DNA of 64,000 nucleotides from Rubrivivax sp. (lineage in GTDB: Bacteria > Pseudomonadota > Gammaproteobacteria > Burkholderiales > Burkholderiaceae_C). The stretch covers positions 186,001-250,000 of the forward strand of contig JAIXSE010000015.1 of NCBI GenBank assembly GCA_027484825.1, in the 5' to 3' direction. The notes under the pieces are model-generated. The model saw nothing but the letters and a program-made list of their open reading frames with translations. It was not told the DNA's origin and made no database searches. Made by a program: the position numbers and the translations under genes. This document shows, one piece after another, positions 24,942 to 34,422 of this stretch (its first letter is position 1; every line of letters starts with the position of its first letter).

Positions 24942-27182
24942 ATGAGCACGCGCTTCGACCTGGACCGCGACACGCCGTCCCCCACCCTCTCCCGCCGCAC
25001 GATCCTCAAGGCCAGCGCCTCCGCTGGTGCCCTGATGCTGACCGTGGGCCTGCCCGCCGCGGACGCGGACGCGGCGACTTCCACCACCGGCGCCAAACCC
25101 GGTCGGGCAGCAGTTGCCGGATCCCTCAGTGACGCTGGCATCGGCCTGAACGCGATGGTGCAAGTGGGCCCCGGTGACGCCGTCACGCTGGTGATGCCTC
25201 GTGTGGAAATGGGCCAGGGCACCTACACCGCGCTCTCGCAGCTGATCGCCGAAGAGCTGGAGATCGATCCGACCCACGTGACCCTGCGTCACGCGCCTGC
25301 CGATGACCGGCTGTATGCCAACCCCGCGCTCGGCGCCCAGGTGACTGGCGGCTCCACCTCGGTGGCCACCGCCTGGCTGCCGATGCGACAGGCCGGTGCC
25401 GCCGCGCGAACGCTGCTGGTCCAGGCCGCCGCGGCGCAGTGGGGTGTGGCAGCCGAGGCCTGCCGCGCCGAGAACGGGCGCGTGCTGCATCCGCAGACCG
25501 GTCGGACCCTGGCCTATGGCGACCTGGCCGCAGCCGCAGCGCGTCTGCCGGTCCCGGCGCTTGATCAGCTCAAGCTCAAGGACCCGCGCAACTTCCGCTA
25601 TGTCGGCCAGCCGCTGCTGCGCCTGGACGCGCCAGCGAAGGTCGAAGGCCGCGCCCAATTCGGCATCGACGTCCACATCCCCGGCATGCTGATTGCGGCC
25701 GTGGCGGCGAGTCCCTACTTCGGCGGCAAGGTCAAGTCGCTGGACACCGCTGCGGCCCGCCGCGTGCGCGGCGTGCGCCAGGTACTGAACCTGGGCGACC
25801 TGGTGGCCGTGCTGGCGGACCACAACGGCGCGGCCCGCAAGGGTCTGGCGGCGGCCAACATCCAGTGGGACACCGGCCCGGCTTCGAGCTATTCCACCGC
25901 GACCATGGAGGCGGAACTGGAAGCGGCGTCCCATCGCGACGGCGCCACCGCCCGGACGCAGGGGGACGTGGCCGCGGCCCGCTCCTCCGGCGCACGCACG
26001 CTGGACGCCATCTACCAGCAGCCACTGATGGCGCATGCGGCGATGGAGCCGATGAACTGCACGGTCCGCCTGAGCAAGGACCGCTGCGAAGTCTGGACCG
26101 GCACCCAGGTGCCCACCCGGGCCCAGGCCGCGGCCGCTGAGGTGGCCGGACTCAAGCCGGAGCAGGTCGAGATCCACAACCAGTATCTGGGGGGCGGCTT
26201 CGGCCGGCGTCTGGATGCGGATGTGGTGCCCCAGGCGGTGCGCATCGCCAAGGCTGCGCGGGTGCCGGTCAAGGTGGTGTGGAGCCGGGAGGAAGACATC
26301 CAGCACGACGTCTACCGCCCCTATCACTACAACCGGATCAGCGCGACGCTCGATGCCCAGGGGCATCCCGTGGCCTGGCAGCACCGGGTCACCGGCTCGT
26401 CGATCATGGCCCGCTTCGCGCCGGCCTTCTTCAAGGACAACATCGACGGCGATGCGATCCGGGATGCGGCCGGCCCCTACGACTTCGCCAATGTGCTGGT
26501 CCAGTATGTGCGGCAGGAACCGCCAGCCGGCCTGACCACCGGATGGTGGCGCGGCGTCGGCCACATGCAGAACGCCTTCCCGGTGGAGTGCTTCCTCGAC
26601 GAACTCGCGCACGACACACGCCAGGACCCGCTGCAGCTGCGCCTGAGCCTGCTGAGCAAGCATCCGCGTGCCCAGCACGTGCTGAAGCTGCTGGCCGAGA
26701 AGGCCCAGTGGGGCCAGACGCGCACCGCCGGTCAGGACCAGCGATACGGCCGAGGTCTGGCACTGACGCAGGCTTTCGGCACCTACGCCGCACAGGTCAC
26801 CGACGTGGCGGTGGCGGCGGACGGCACGGTGCAGGTGCTCCGGGTGATCACGGTGGTCGACTGCGGCATGGTGGTGACGCCCAGCACGGTTGAGGCCCAG
26901 GTGCAGGGTGGCAATGTGTTTGGCCTGTCCGCCGCGCTGTTCGGCAACATCACCGTCAAGGACGGACGCATTGAGCAGTCCAACTTCCATGACTTCCGCG
27001 TGATGCGGATGAACGAAGTGCCGGTGATGGAGACCCACATCGTGCCCAGCGCCGAAGCGCCCACCGGCATCGGCGAGATCGCCACCGTGCTGACGGCACC
27101 GTCGGTGGTCAACGCGGTGTTTGCAGCCACCGGTCGCCGGGTGCGCAAGCTGCCGCTGGACTCGGAGACGCTGCGGGCGTGA
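24942..27182 (+). CDS. Molybdenum hydroxylase catalytic subunit (IorB type), copy 1
   Basis: A 746-residue xanthine dehydrogenase-family protein binding a molybdopterin cofactor. Start ATG at 24942 lies just past the stop of the 2Fe-2S gene, with GGAGGG upstream. SRRTILKASASAGALMLTVGLPAADA is a twin-arginine signal, so the folded complex is exported to the periplasm. Cofactor-binding segments include [32 protein letters not shown] and TGWWRGVGHMQNAFPVECFLDELA. The active-site Glu is in PTGIGEIATVLTAPSVVNAVFAATG. Substrate is probably an aldehyde or N-heterocycle; not determinable here. A near-paralogue is at 35688-37904. Confidence 0.94.
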   Translation: MSTRFDLDRDTPSPTLSRRTILKASASAGALMLTVGLPAADADAATSTTGAKPGRAAVAGSLSDAGIGLNAMVQVGPGDAVTLVMPRVEMGQGTYTALSQLIAEELEIDPTHVTLRHAPADDRLYANPALGAQVTGGSTSVATAWLPMRQAGAAARTLLVQAAAAQWGVAAEACRAENGRVLHPQTGRTLAYGDLAAAAARLPVPALDQLKLKDPRNFRYVGQPLLRLDAPAKVEGRAQFGIDVHIPGMLIAAVAASPYFGGKVKSLDTAAARRVRGVRQVLNLGDLVAVLADHNGAARKGLAAANIQWDTGPASSYSTATMEAELEAASHRDGATARTQGDVAAARSSGARTLDAIYQQPLMAHAAMEPMNCTVRLSKDRCEVWTGTQVPTRAQAAAAEVAGLKPEQVEIHNQYLGGGFGRRLDADVVPQAVRIAKAARVPVKVVWSREEDIQHDVYRPYHYNRISATLDAQGHPVAWQHRVTGSSIMARFAPAFFKDNIDGDAIRDAAGPYDFANVLVQYVRQEPPAGLTTGWWRGVGHMQNAFPVECFLDELAHDTRQDPLQLRLSLLSKHPRAQHVLKLLAEKAQWGQTRTAGQDQRYGRGLALTQAFGTYAAQVTDVAVAADGTVQVLRVITVVDCGMVVTPSTVEAQVQGGNVFGLSAALFGNITVKDGRIEQSNFHDFRVMRMNEVPVMETHIVPSAEAPTGIGEIATVLTAPSVVNAVFAATGRRVRKLPLDSETLRA

Positions 27183-27187
27183 TGTGC

Positions 27188-27229
27188 GGCCCACCGCGGC
27201 GTGTCCTGACCGGACCGCCGCGGTGGGCC
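27188..27229. terminator. Strong hairpin between convergent genes
   Basis: A perfect 14-base stem (GGCCCACCGCGGCG paired with its complement at 27216-27229) around a loop that can itself pair (GTCC/GGAC). It starts six bases after the hydroxylase stop and ends before the 3' end of the convergent MFS gene. There is no T-run, so termination on either strand is probable but not certain. Confidence 0.65.
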
Positions 27230-27254
27230 CCCGGTGCAATCGGGTCGCTGCCCC

Positions 27255-28472
27255 TCAGCGGCCCGATCTCAAGCGAGCGGGACTCGCCGCCAGCATCGCT
27301 GCCGCCAGCAGCAGCACGGTGCCGCCCACAAACGTCGCGTCGATGCTGAGGTGATCCAGCAACGAGCCGCCCAGACCGGCGCCCGCCATGATGGCCAGCT
27401 GAATCGCCGCCACCATCAGGCTGCCCCCCGCTTCGGGTTCGTCCGGGACCTCGCGTGCCAGCCAGTTGAACCACGCCACAGGCGCCGCCGCATTCAGAGC
27501 GCCCCACAGGGCCAGCATCCCCGCCGCCAACAGCAAGTGCGGCGCCAGGCCCACCAGCATCAAGGTCACCAGGCCCAGCGCCAGCGGCACGCTCCACAGC
27601 AAACGGAAGAGATGCCGCGCAAGCAGGGCCGTCGCCGCCGAGGTGCCGACAAATCCCGCCACCCCCAGGGCCAGCAGCAGCAGCGACAGCACGCCCACCG
27701 ACGCATGGCTGCGCATCTCCAGGAACGGCCGCAGATAGGTGAAGGCCGCAAAAGCCCCGGCAAAGCCCAGCATGCAAGCCAGCACGGCACGGCGGATGTG
27801 GGGTCGCCCCAGCAGCCCGAGCACGCGGGAGGCCGGTATGGCACGCCGGGGCGGCAGCGACGGCAAGCTGGTCCACAGCCAAACCACGTTGATCAACGCC
27901 AGCGGCACCAGGGCCCAGAACACCCCCCGCCAGCCGATCCATCCGCCCAGGTAGCTGCCGATGGGCGCGGCAAACGCTGTGGCGGCGGCATTGCCCATGT
28001 ACATCACCCCCAGCGCACGACTCACCTGAGACGCCGCCACCAGCCGCATCAGGGTGGCCGTTGCCAGCGACCAGAAGCCGCCGATGGTGATGCCCAGCAG
28101 ACCACGGGCCACCATCAGCACACCAAAGCTGCGGGACTCTGCCACCAGCACCAGCGACAGCAGCATCGTGGTGGCCAGCACCACCAGCACGTGACGCAGG
28201 TTGAAGCGACTGGCCAGTGTGGCCACGACCAAGCTGGTGGCCACCGCCAGCAAGCCCGACACCGAGATCGCCTGCCCGGCCTGACCCTGGGTGGCGTGGA
28301 GATCGCTGGCCATTGGTGTGAGCAGACTCACCGGCATGAATTCGGCGGCAATGAGCATCGCCACGCACAGCGTCATGGCGGCGACGGCGCTCCAGGCGTC
28401 GGGCTTGGTGGCGTTTGAGGCGACGGAGCAAGCATCCGGAGAAGCGGTGGCTGAAGAGGCGGGTGAAGGCAT
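27255..28472 (-). CDS. MFS transporter, drug/sugar efflux type
   Basis: A 405-residue transporter with twelve predicted membrane helices. The N-terminal half carries AAEFMPVSLLTPMASDLHATQGQAGQAISVSGLLAVATSLVVATLASRFNLRHVLVVLATTMLLSLVLVAESRSFGVLMVARGLLGITIGGFWSLATATLMRLV, the pattern of the DHA1 group that includes AraJ/YdhP-like exporters. Substrate unknown. It converges on the molybdenum hydroxylase operon. The first 30 residues are soluble and Ser/Ala-rich, so translation may start further in. Confidence 0.88.
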   Translation of the reverse strand: MPSPASSATASPDACSVASNATKPDAWSAVAAMTLCVAMLIAAEFMPVSLLTPMASDLHATQGQAGQAISVSGLLAVATSLVVATLASRFNLRHVLVVLATTMLLSLVLVAESRSFGVLMVARGLLGITIGGFWSLATATLMRLVAASQVSRALGVMYMGNAAATAFAAPIGSYLGGWIGWRGVFWALVPLALINVVWLWTSLPSLPPRRAIPASRVLGLLGRPHIRRAVLACMLGFAGAFAAFTYLRPFLEMRSHASVGVLSLLLLALGVAGFVGTSAATALLARHLFRLLWSVPLALGLVTLMLVGLAPHLLLAAGMLALWGALNAAAPVAWFNWLAREVPDEPEAGGSLMVAAIQLAIMAGAGLGGSLLDHLSIDATFVGGTVLLLAAAMLAASPARLRSGR

Positions 28473-28769
28473 TGAGGGCGAGGGGGGTTCGGAGGGGTCA
28501 CGGCAGAAGGCCCGATGGGTCGAAGCGCCGCAGAGGCAGCGTCACTTTATGGACGAGCCGCCTGTCGGCCTAGCGGGCACGGACGCAAGGGCCTATGAGT
28601 CGCTGTCATCAGTCCGGCTTCACGGCGACGGGCCGAGTCGTCGTGCGGCGGATCCTGGCGCGCAGGCCATTCATGAGCAGGATTGAAAGGGGCATGCGCG
28701 CTGCCAGTCTGGTGCTCGGGCGCTGCAGGCCATAGATTCAATGCATCTCCTCTTTGCCTTGCTCCCGCC

Positions 28770-29261
28770 ATGAAAGCCTCGACCGCTTCCGCATTGCTTG
28801 CCCTGTCGGCGACAGGTCTGTACGCCTCCGCTGACGCCGCCAGCCCCAACGCCTCAACCGCCGCACTGACGGTCACGCCTGTCGGCACCGCTCCCTCGAT
28901 GAACGGGGCACCCGAGAACTTCACCGGCCATGTGCGGGTGGAGATGCTGCACGTGCCCACCGCACCGTGGCGCTCGTCCAGCGCTTCGGTCACCTTTGAG
29001 CCGGGCGCCCGCACGGTCTGGCACACCCATCCGGTGGGACAGACGCTGATCGTCACCGCCGGCGCCGGTCAGGTGCAGCGTTGGGGCGGACCGCTGGAGT
29101 CGATTCGGGCCGGTGACGTGGTGTGGATTCCCGCCGGCGTCAAACACTGGCACGGCGCCACTGCCACGGCCGCCATGACGCACATCGCCATCACCGAATC
29201 GCTGGAAGGCAAGGCCGTTGATTGGCTCGAGCCCGTCACCAACGAGCAGATCGGCCGTTGA
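28770..29261 (+). CDS. Exported cupin-domain protein
   Basis: A 163-residue protein with a signal peptide ([26 protein letters not shown]). It has one cupin barrel: [58 protein letters not shown], with the metal-binding His pair HTH, a Gln in place of the usual Glu, and the distal His of KHWHGA. Such single-domain cupins include hydroxynitrile lyases and small isomerases or dioxygenases; the reaction is unknown. It is followed 41 bases later by the cyclophilin-like gene and probably co-transcribed with it. Confidence 0.88.
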   Translation: MKASTASALLALSATGLYASADAASPNASTAALTVTPVGTAPSMNGAPENFTGHVRVEMLHVPTAPWRSSSASVTFEPGARTVWHTHPVGQTLIVTAGAGQVQRWGGPLESIRAGDVVWIPAGVKHWHGATATAAMTHIAITESLEGKAVDWLEPVTNEQIGR

Positions 29262-29302
29262 GGTCGATTCCCCTGCCAATGCCAGTGCCCAAGGTGCCTG
29301 CG

Positions 29303-29764
29303 ATGTCTCGTCGGGACGCACTGACAGCCGTGGCCGCGCTGTCGCTCGGCGCACGAATGAATGCTGCCCCCGCCATGACCTTTCTTCAGCTCCAGATCGG
29401 AGAACATCTCATCGGCATCGATCTTGAATCGTCGCCGACCACCCGCGACCTGCTCTCCCTGCTGCCGCTGTCGCTGGCCTGGGAGGACTACGCCGCCACA
29501 GAGAAGATCGCATATCTGCCGCGCAAGCTGGTCACCACGCAGGCGCCGTCCGGCGTGCAACCCCAAGCGGGCGACTTGGCTTATTACGCGCCGTGGGGCA
29601 ATCTGGCGCTGTTCCACCAGGACTTCCGCTATTCGGCAGGGCTGATCCGCCTGGGCCGTATTCGTGGCGGATTGACCCTGGTGGCGCGCGGCGGTGCCTT
29701 CAACGGGCGATTGGCCCTGGCATCGCCACCGGGCACCGCGTCGGCGGGCAGGTCGCCGGGTTGA
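29303..29764 (+). CDS. Exported cyclophilin-like fold protein
   Basis: A 153-residue protein. The start MSRRDALTAVAALSLGARMNAAPA (29303) was chosen because it gives a twin-arginine-like signal and follows AAGGTG; an ATG at 29279 is also in frame. The domain (LIGIDLESSPTTRDLLSLLPLSLAWEDYAATEKIAYLPRKL...AYYAPWGNLALFHQDFRYSAGLIRLGRI) matches the cyclophilin-like barrel family found near cupin and flavodoxin genes. That family is not a proven prolyl isomerase. It is probably functionally tied to the upstream cupin. Confidence 0.8.
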   Translation: MSRRDALTAVAALSLGARMNAAPAMTFLQLQIGEHLIGIDLESSPTTRDLLSLLPLSLAWEDYAATEKIAYLPRKLVTTQAPSGVQPQAGDLAYYAPWGNLALFHQDFRYSAGLIRLGRIRGGLTLVARGGAFNGRLALASPPGTASAGRSPG

Positions 29765-29767
29765 CGA

Positions 29768-29785
29768 GCAGGCCGCCCGGCCTGC
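29768..29785. terminator. Short hairpin between convergent genes
   Basis: GCAGGCC and GGCCTGC around a four-base loop, located between the ends of the cyclophilin-like gene and the convergent C13 peptidase gene. No T-run; weak bidirectional terminator candidate. Confidence 0.4.
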
Positions 29786-29791
29786 CCCTCA

Positions 29792-31297
29792 CTACTTGGC
29801 CAGTGAGGCCTGCTGCTCCGCCAGCCGCTCCAGCACGGGCCGGATGGCCGTCCCCATGCGCAGCTGGGGATTGGAATAACCGTCCGTCTTGCCGACGTCT
29901 TTCTCCCGGGTCTCAATCAGCTGGCGGGCCTGCGCATGCGCGGCCTCGAAAGACCAGGTGCTGGCCAGCGCGTCCACATACATCGCCTGTCCGAAGAAGG
30001 TCAGCGGCGACTTCGAGCCACATCCGTAGGAGGTGTGGTCAGCATCTGCCGCGGTCATCAGCAGCGTCTCGTCGCTCACCAGCGCATCGATCCAGCTGCC
30101 CGAATAACAGGCCGAAATCGAGATCACCCGCCAGCGGATGCCGGCCTCATCCAGCCATTGCCTGAGCAGGGCCGGCGTCACCGGTTCACTCTTCATCGGC
30201 CATGCATTGACGGCAAGTTCCCCCGAGCGGGCGCCATGCGAGGTCAGATGCAGGAACAGCACATCCCGGTCGCGGTCCATGACGGCGGCCATCCGCTGGA
30301 TGGACTTGCGCAGCGCGATGGGCACAGCCCAGGGCAGCGTCGTGCCCGTGGCGGGATTCAACACCAGCTGCACGGTGTGGCCCTGCGCACTGAAGCGCTT
30401 TTCGAGGGTCTCGGTGACCACACGGCTTTCGTTCATGAACACGTCTTGCGACGCATAAGGCGCGTAGGTGATCGAGTAGAGATTCACCCGGTCCGCATGC
30501 GGCGCCTGCACGGCTTCCAGTGTCCGTGCGAGCAGGGCCGGCTGCTCGAAGACCACCTCGTCGTCCAGCGAGATGCCCTGATAGCGGGGCTTGGGTTCCG
30601 CGCTCGACTCCCACCAGAACACCACCGGCTGCAGGGACAAGGCGATCCACAGGCTCAGCGGCAATAGCACCAACGGCGACACGCGCCCCAGCAGATTGCC
30701 CGCCGTCCCCACGAGCGTCCGCAGTTGTGCCAGGCCCAACCATCCCGTCATCGCGATATAGAAGGCCCAGCTGACGTCGTCCCGCCACTGGGCGATCGGC
30801 GTGATCCACCAATGCGTCACGAGCAGCAGGGCAGACTCCATCAGCGCATGCAGGACACCGGCCACCGAAATGGCCATGAACAGGTTGGCGGTTGACGCTT
30901 TGGGCGCATCGCCCTCTCGGACGGAGCGGATCACCACCCAGCAGAGCCACAGCATCACGGCTTGACTGGCCCAACCCTCCAGCCAGGCACTTGGATAGAA
31001 CTCGGCCTGGCCGCTGATCAATCCTCGTTGCACGCCCAGCACTGTCAGATAACCCAGGGCCAGCACTGCAGCCACCGCCAGCGGATGAGCATCAAGGCCC
31101 TGCCAACTAGGCATGCGGAAGGTCAGCACCCGCCAGCCCGCGAACAGCCAGAGCCGCGTGGCTTGCGTGAGGCGATGTCCCCACGAGAGCGGCTGAGGTG
31201 TGTCCGGTGTGTCCGGGTTCAGCGGGGCTGCCGGGGTCTCGACAACGGCAGCAGGCGGCACCAGCGCCGCGTTTTCGGCGTATTCGTTTTCTGTCAC
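29792..31297 (-). CDS. Membrane-bound C13 (legumain/caspase-like) peptidase
   Basis: A 501-residue protein starting at a GTG (31297) with GGAGGGAG just upstream; the longer open frame beyond it runs antisense to another gene. The N-terminal half (about 30-245) has four to six membrane helices. The C-terminal half is a peptidase C13 domain with His354 in LHLTSHGARSG and Cys397 in ISISACYSGSWIDAL, the catalytic dyad of the clan CD caspase/legumain fold. The active site probably faces the periplasm. Bacterial C13 proteins are poorly characterised; substrate unknown. Confidence 0.85.
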   Translation of the reverse strand: MTENEYAENAALVPPAAVVETPAAPLNPDTPDTPQPLSWGHRLTQATRLWLFAGWRVLTFRMPSWQGLDAHPLAVAAVLALGYLTVLGVQRGLISGQAEFYPSAWLEGWASQAVMLWLCWVVIRSVREGDAPKASTANLFMAISVAGVLHALMESALLLVTHWWITPIAQWRDDVSWAFYIAMTGWLGLAQLRTLVGTAGNLLGRVSPLVLLPLSLWIALSLQPVVFWWESSAEPKPRYQGISLDDEVVFEQPALLARTLEAVQAPHADRVNLYSITYAPYASQDVFMNESRVVTETLEKRFSAQGHTVQLVLNPATGTTLPWAVPIALRKSIQRMAAVMDRDRDVLFLHLTSHGARSGELAVNAWPMKSEPVTPALLRQWLDEAGIRWRVISISACYSGSWIDALVSDETLLMTAADADHTSYGCGSKSPLTFFGQAMYVDALASTWSFEAAHAQARQLIETREKDVGKTDGYSNPQLRMGTAIRPVLERLAEQQASLAK

Positions 31298-31468
31298 AAC
31301 TTCTCCCTCCGCCTGGATGAATCGACAGGCGCATTCTTGTGCCCGGGATGGTAGCCGGACCGCCGTGAGTGACAGGAATCGTCGCTGCGATTCAAGCGGA
31401 ACATTGTGCAAAGTCGTCAGTCGTGGCGTCTCTAGAATCGTTAAAAGACTTCGAGTGAACCTCCCGCA

Positions 31469-32533
31469 ATGACCGCTGCATTCGGACGCTACGCCCTCAC
31501 CCCGGTCGTCGGCACTGACAGCCGGTTCGCCGACTTCAAACCCTATGTGCCGTCCATCCAGGACGACGGGCTGATCTGTTTCCAGGCGGGTCTGCGGGAC
31601 GGACGGACCGGGGTGTTCACCGCCGATGGCGAGACGGTCATGGACCTCGCTGTGACCGCCACCGAGTCCTGCCCGCTCGCCGCCTTCACGAGTCACCCGG
31701 ACCTCAACGGGCAAGGGCATGTGACGGTGTATGGACGGCTGGCGTCGGGCGAAGAGGTCCTGGCCTTGCTGAAGCCCGGCACCGGCTGGGAGATCGTCGG
31801 CCCCGAACAAGGGCTGTATGGGATTGGCCCGTTGGGCCCGACGATGAATGCGCGCGGAGAGGTTGCGTTCCGCGCCACCACGCGCCGCGGGACGGCCAGT
31901 CTTCAGCTCTGGCGGGACGGGCAGCTCATCACAGTGGCGGAGGCCGATGACCGCTTCGGCGGTTTTGCGGGATTGCCGGTGGTCAACGGCGCTGGCGATG
32001 TGACCTTCCGCGCCAGCTTGCGTGACGGGCGAGAAGCTGTGTTCGTGCGTCGGGTGGACGGCACCTGCGTCGCAGTGGCTGCAACGGGTGGCGTGGAGGG
32101 TGGCATGACGGCCGAGGATGGCGGCCACGCCTTCGACGACATCGCCCCGTTCCCCACCATGAACGATCTCGGCCACGTGGCCTTTGTCGCCCGACTGCGG
32201 GGCGCATCCGGATGGGGCGTTTTCATCGCGAAGGCGGGCGGCCTCCACTGCTGGGCCGGTCCGGACCCCGCTTTCGAGAGTTACCGCGGCATTCTCCTGA
32301 ACAGCGCCGGACCGGTGGTGTTCTACGGCACACCGGCCGGCGGCCGGCTGGGGATCTACAGCGGCCCGGACCCAGCGCGCCATCGCATCGTCGGACTCGG
32401 CGATCCCCTGCTGGGATCCACCGTCACCGACTTCGCCCTGAATCCGGTGTCGGTCAACGAGCGGGGCCAATTCGCGGTGCGCGTGGCGCTCCAGAACGGC
32501 CAGCAATGGGTGCTTCGCGGCGACCCAACCTGA
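31469..32533 (+). CDS. Hypothetical protein with NxxGxVxFxAxL tandem repeats
   Basis: A 354-residue soluble protein with no signal peptide. It contains about six irregular repeats with motifs such as DLNGQGHVTVYGRLASG, TMNARGEVAFRATTRRG, VVNGAGDVTFRASLRDG, TMNDLGHVAFVARLRGASG and SVNERGQFAVRVALQNG, alternating with beta-strand segments, which suggests a beta-propeller-like or repetitive beta fold. Similar repeats occur in surface proteins of many bacteria, but no function is known. It diverges from the C13 peptidase gene. Confidence 0.7.
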   Translation: MTAAFGRYALTPVVGTDSRFADFKPYVPSIQDDGLICFQAGLRDGRTGVFTADGETVMDLAVTATESCPLAAFTSHPDLNGQGHVTVYGRLASGEEVLALLKPGTGWEIVGPEQGLYGIGPLGPTMNARGEVAFRATTRRGTASLQLWRDGQLITVAEADDRFGGFAGLPVVNGAGDVTFRASLRDGREAVFVRRVDGTCVAVAATGGVEGGMTAEDGGHAFDDIAPFPTMNDLGHVAFVARLRGASGWGVFIAKAGGLHCWAGPDPAFESYRGILLNSAGPVVFYGTPAGGRLGIYSGPDPARHRIVGLGDPLLGSTVTDFALNPVSVNERGQFAVRVALQNGQQWVLRGDPT

Positions 32534-32662
32534 GTCGCCCGCACGGTCTGACAGGGGTCGTGAGCGTTGCCGGCACAGGTTTTTGAGTCGACAACCGCTA
32601 GCCTTCTCTGAGCGTACAGCGCACCGCGCCCGCTAGCATCGCGGCGGCTCTCACACGATTCC

Positions 32663-34309
32663 ATGCTCAAACGTCTTTTGCCGGCCACCGGCCTTCGCCT
32701 GAGTCCGCCCGTCGCCGCCCTGTTGCTTGGGCTGACGCTGCTGACCGCCCTCGTTCTCGCCTACGACCGCCACCGGGTCGCCCAGGTGTTCATACTGGCG
32801 CTTGCGCCGCTGCTGTGGCTGCGCTGGCCGGTACGGTCCGAGGGCATCGCCCGGGTGCGTGTCGCCGTCGTGACCACGCTGCTCGCGCTGTTCCTGATCG
32901 ATGCCGCCGCCCGTGTGCACCTGCAGCAGGCCTACCAGGCGGCCCCGGACAGTGCGCTCGTGGTGGCGGCCATCGCCAACACCACGCCGCAGGAAGCCCG
33001 CGAGTACCTCCTGGCCCATGGACGCGATCTCTGGCCGCTGGCCCTGGGCCTGCTGATCGGACTCGTCGCCATCACCGCGCTGGTGCGTCGCAGCGGCAAC
33101 CATCAGTCCGCCTTGCCGCCCTGGCGGAGCTGGCAGCGCTGGAGTCTGGCCCTGCTGGTGCTGCTGTGCCTGACGGCCCTGCTGATCAAGCCCTGGCGGC
33201 GTCACCATCCCCTGCTGTTCTGGCCGCAGTGGGCGCAGTCCGTGGTCCAGTTGCAGCAAGGCTGGAGCGACCAGCGGCTGGAGCGAGACCGATTGATGGC
33301 CAATGCCCGCGCCCAGGCGCCGGTGCTCACCGTGGACGGCCCCTCAACCGTCGTGCTGGTGCTGACCGACAGCGTCAACCGGGACAACATGAGCCTGTAC
33401 GGCTATCCGCGCCCCACCACGCCGGAGCTGGAAGCGCTGCGGACGCAGGAGCAGGGCCGTCTGCTGGCCATTCGCCATGCCTGGTCGGCCGAGTCCGGCA
33501 CGGTGGCCTCCCTCAGCGGCCTGTTCAGCTTTGGGGAGCGGGAGGTGGGCGAACCTGCCGGCGACACCCAGCACATCCTGGCGCTGGCACGCGCGGCGGG
33601 CTACCGGGTCTGGTGGATGAGCAACCACGACGACCTGGCCATTGAACAGCAGCACGCCCGCCTGGCCGATGAGGTGGAGATGATCAACCGCGCCCCGGGC
33701 CGATCAACCGTCAGCCTGGACGGGGAACTGCTGGACTGCCTGGAAGAAGCGCTGACCGACCCCGCCCCGCGCAAGCTGATCGTGGTGCATCTGCTGGGCG
33801 CGCATCCCCACTACGCCCTGCGGGCGCCGCAGCACTTCAAGCCCTTTGCGGACGGGGACGATGCGGTGGAGCAGCACCTGCAGCGCGACGGACAGCCGCC
33901 CTGGATCCGCGCCGCCCGGCGCACCTACGACACGGCCATCGCCTATCACGACACCGTCGTGGCCCAGTCCCTGCGCCTGACCCGCCAGCACACACCGGCC
34001 AGCGGCCACGCCGCCTGGATGTTCCTGTCGGACCATGGGCAGGAGGTGGGGCACGAAGTGGCCCGTGCGGGCCACAGTCCCGGCACCCGCGCCGGTTATC
34101 GCGTGCCTGCGGTGGTGTGGCGCAGCGACGCGGCGTTCGACCCCGCGCTGGCTGAGGCCAGGTTCCGGGTGGACTGGAGCGCCTGGACCCTTGCGTCGCT
34201 GATGCACCTGCGTTGGCGGGACGACCGTCCGGAACGCGACGTGCTCGATCCATCCTATGCCTGGTCACCGCCCATGTTGCCGGTGCGGGTGGCGCGGTAC
34301 GACCGCTAG
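32663..34309 (+). CDS. EptA-like phosphoethanolamine transferase/sulfatase-family enzyme
   Basis: A 548-residue inner-membrane protein. Five N-terminal membrane helices (to about residue 190) precede an alkaline-phosphatase-fold domain in the periplasm. Signature segments are VVLVLTDSVNRDNMSLYGYPRPTTPELEAL, the nucleophile region HAWSAESGTVASLSGLFSFG with a Thr in the position used by EptA, and the metal site FLSDHGQEVGHEVARAGHSP. Such enzymes add phosphoethanolamine to lipid A or other envelope glycans. Specificity cannot be assigned; close homologues include opgE-type enzymes. Confidence 0.85.
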   Translation: MLKRLLPATGLRLSPPVAALLLGLTLLTALVLAYDRHRVAQVFILALAPLLWLRWPVRSEGIARVRVAVVTTLLALFLIDAAARVHLQQAYQAAPDSALVVAAIANTTPQEAREYLLAHGRDLWPLALGLLIGLVAITALVRRSGNHQSALPPWRSWQRWSLALLVLLCLTALLIKPWRRHHPLLFWPQWAQSVVQLQQGWSDQRLERDRLMANARAQAPVLTVDGPSTVVLVLTDSVNRDNMSLYGYPRPTTPELEALRTQEQGRLLAIRHAWSAESGTVASLSGLFSFGEREVGEPAGDTQHILALARAAGYRVWWMSNHDDLAIEQQHARLADEVEMINRAPGRSTVSLDGELLDCLEEALTDPAPRKLIVVHLLGAHPHYALRAPQHFKPFADGDDAVEQHLQRDGQPPWIRAARRTYDTAIAYHDTVVAQSLRLTRQHTPASGHAAWMFLSDHGQEVGHEVARAGHSPGTRAGYRVPAVVWRSDAAFDPALAEARFRVDWSAWTLASLMHLRWRDDRPERDVLDPSYAWSPPMLPVRVARYDR

Positions 34310-34422
34310 GGTCGCTGCCGTCGCTGCGGTCTTGGCGGCCGGTGGAGCACGTCAAATGCACTGGGCATCGCGCTTGCCCGCTGTCTCCAACGCAATCCTG
34401 CACATCCGCAAGGAGTTCCTAC

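Noticed and set aside
24915-27239. Very long open frame antisense to the first molybdenum hydroxylase gene
   Set aside because: High GC suppresses stops in the opposite strand; the product is His/Arg/Gly-rich with no domain, while the plus strand has complete conserved motifs.
31298-32506. Upstream extension of the C13 peptidase frame
   Set aside because: Runs antisense to the repeat protein gene; GGAGG and a GTG at 31297 mark the real start.
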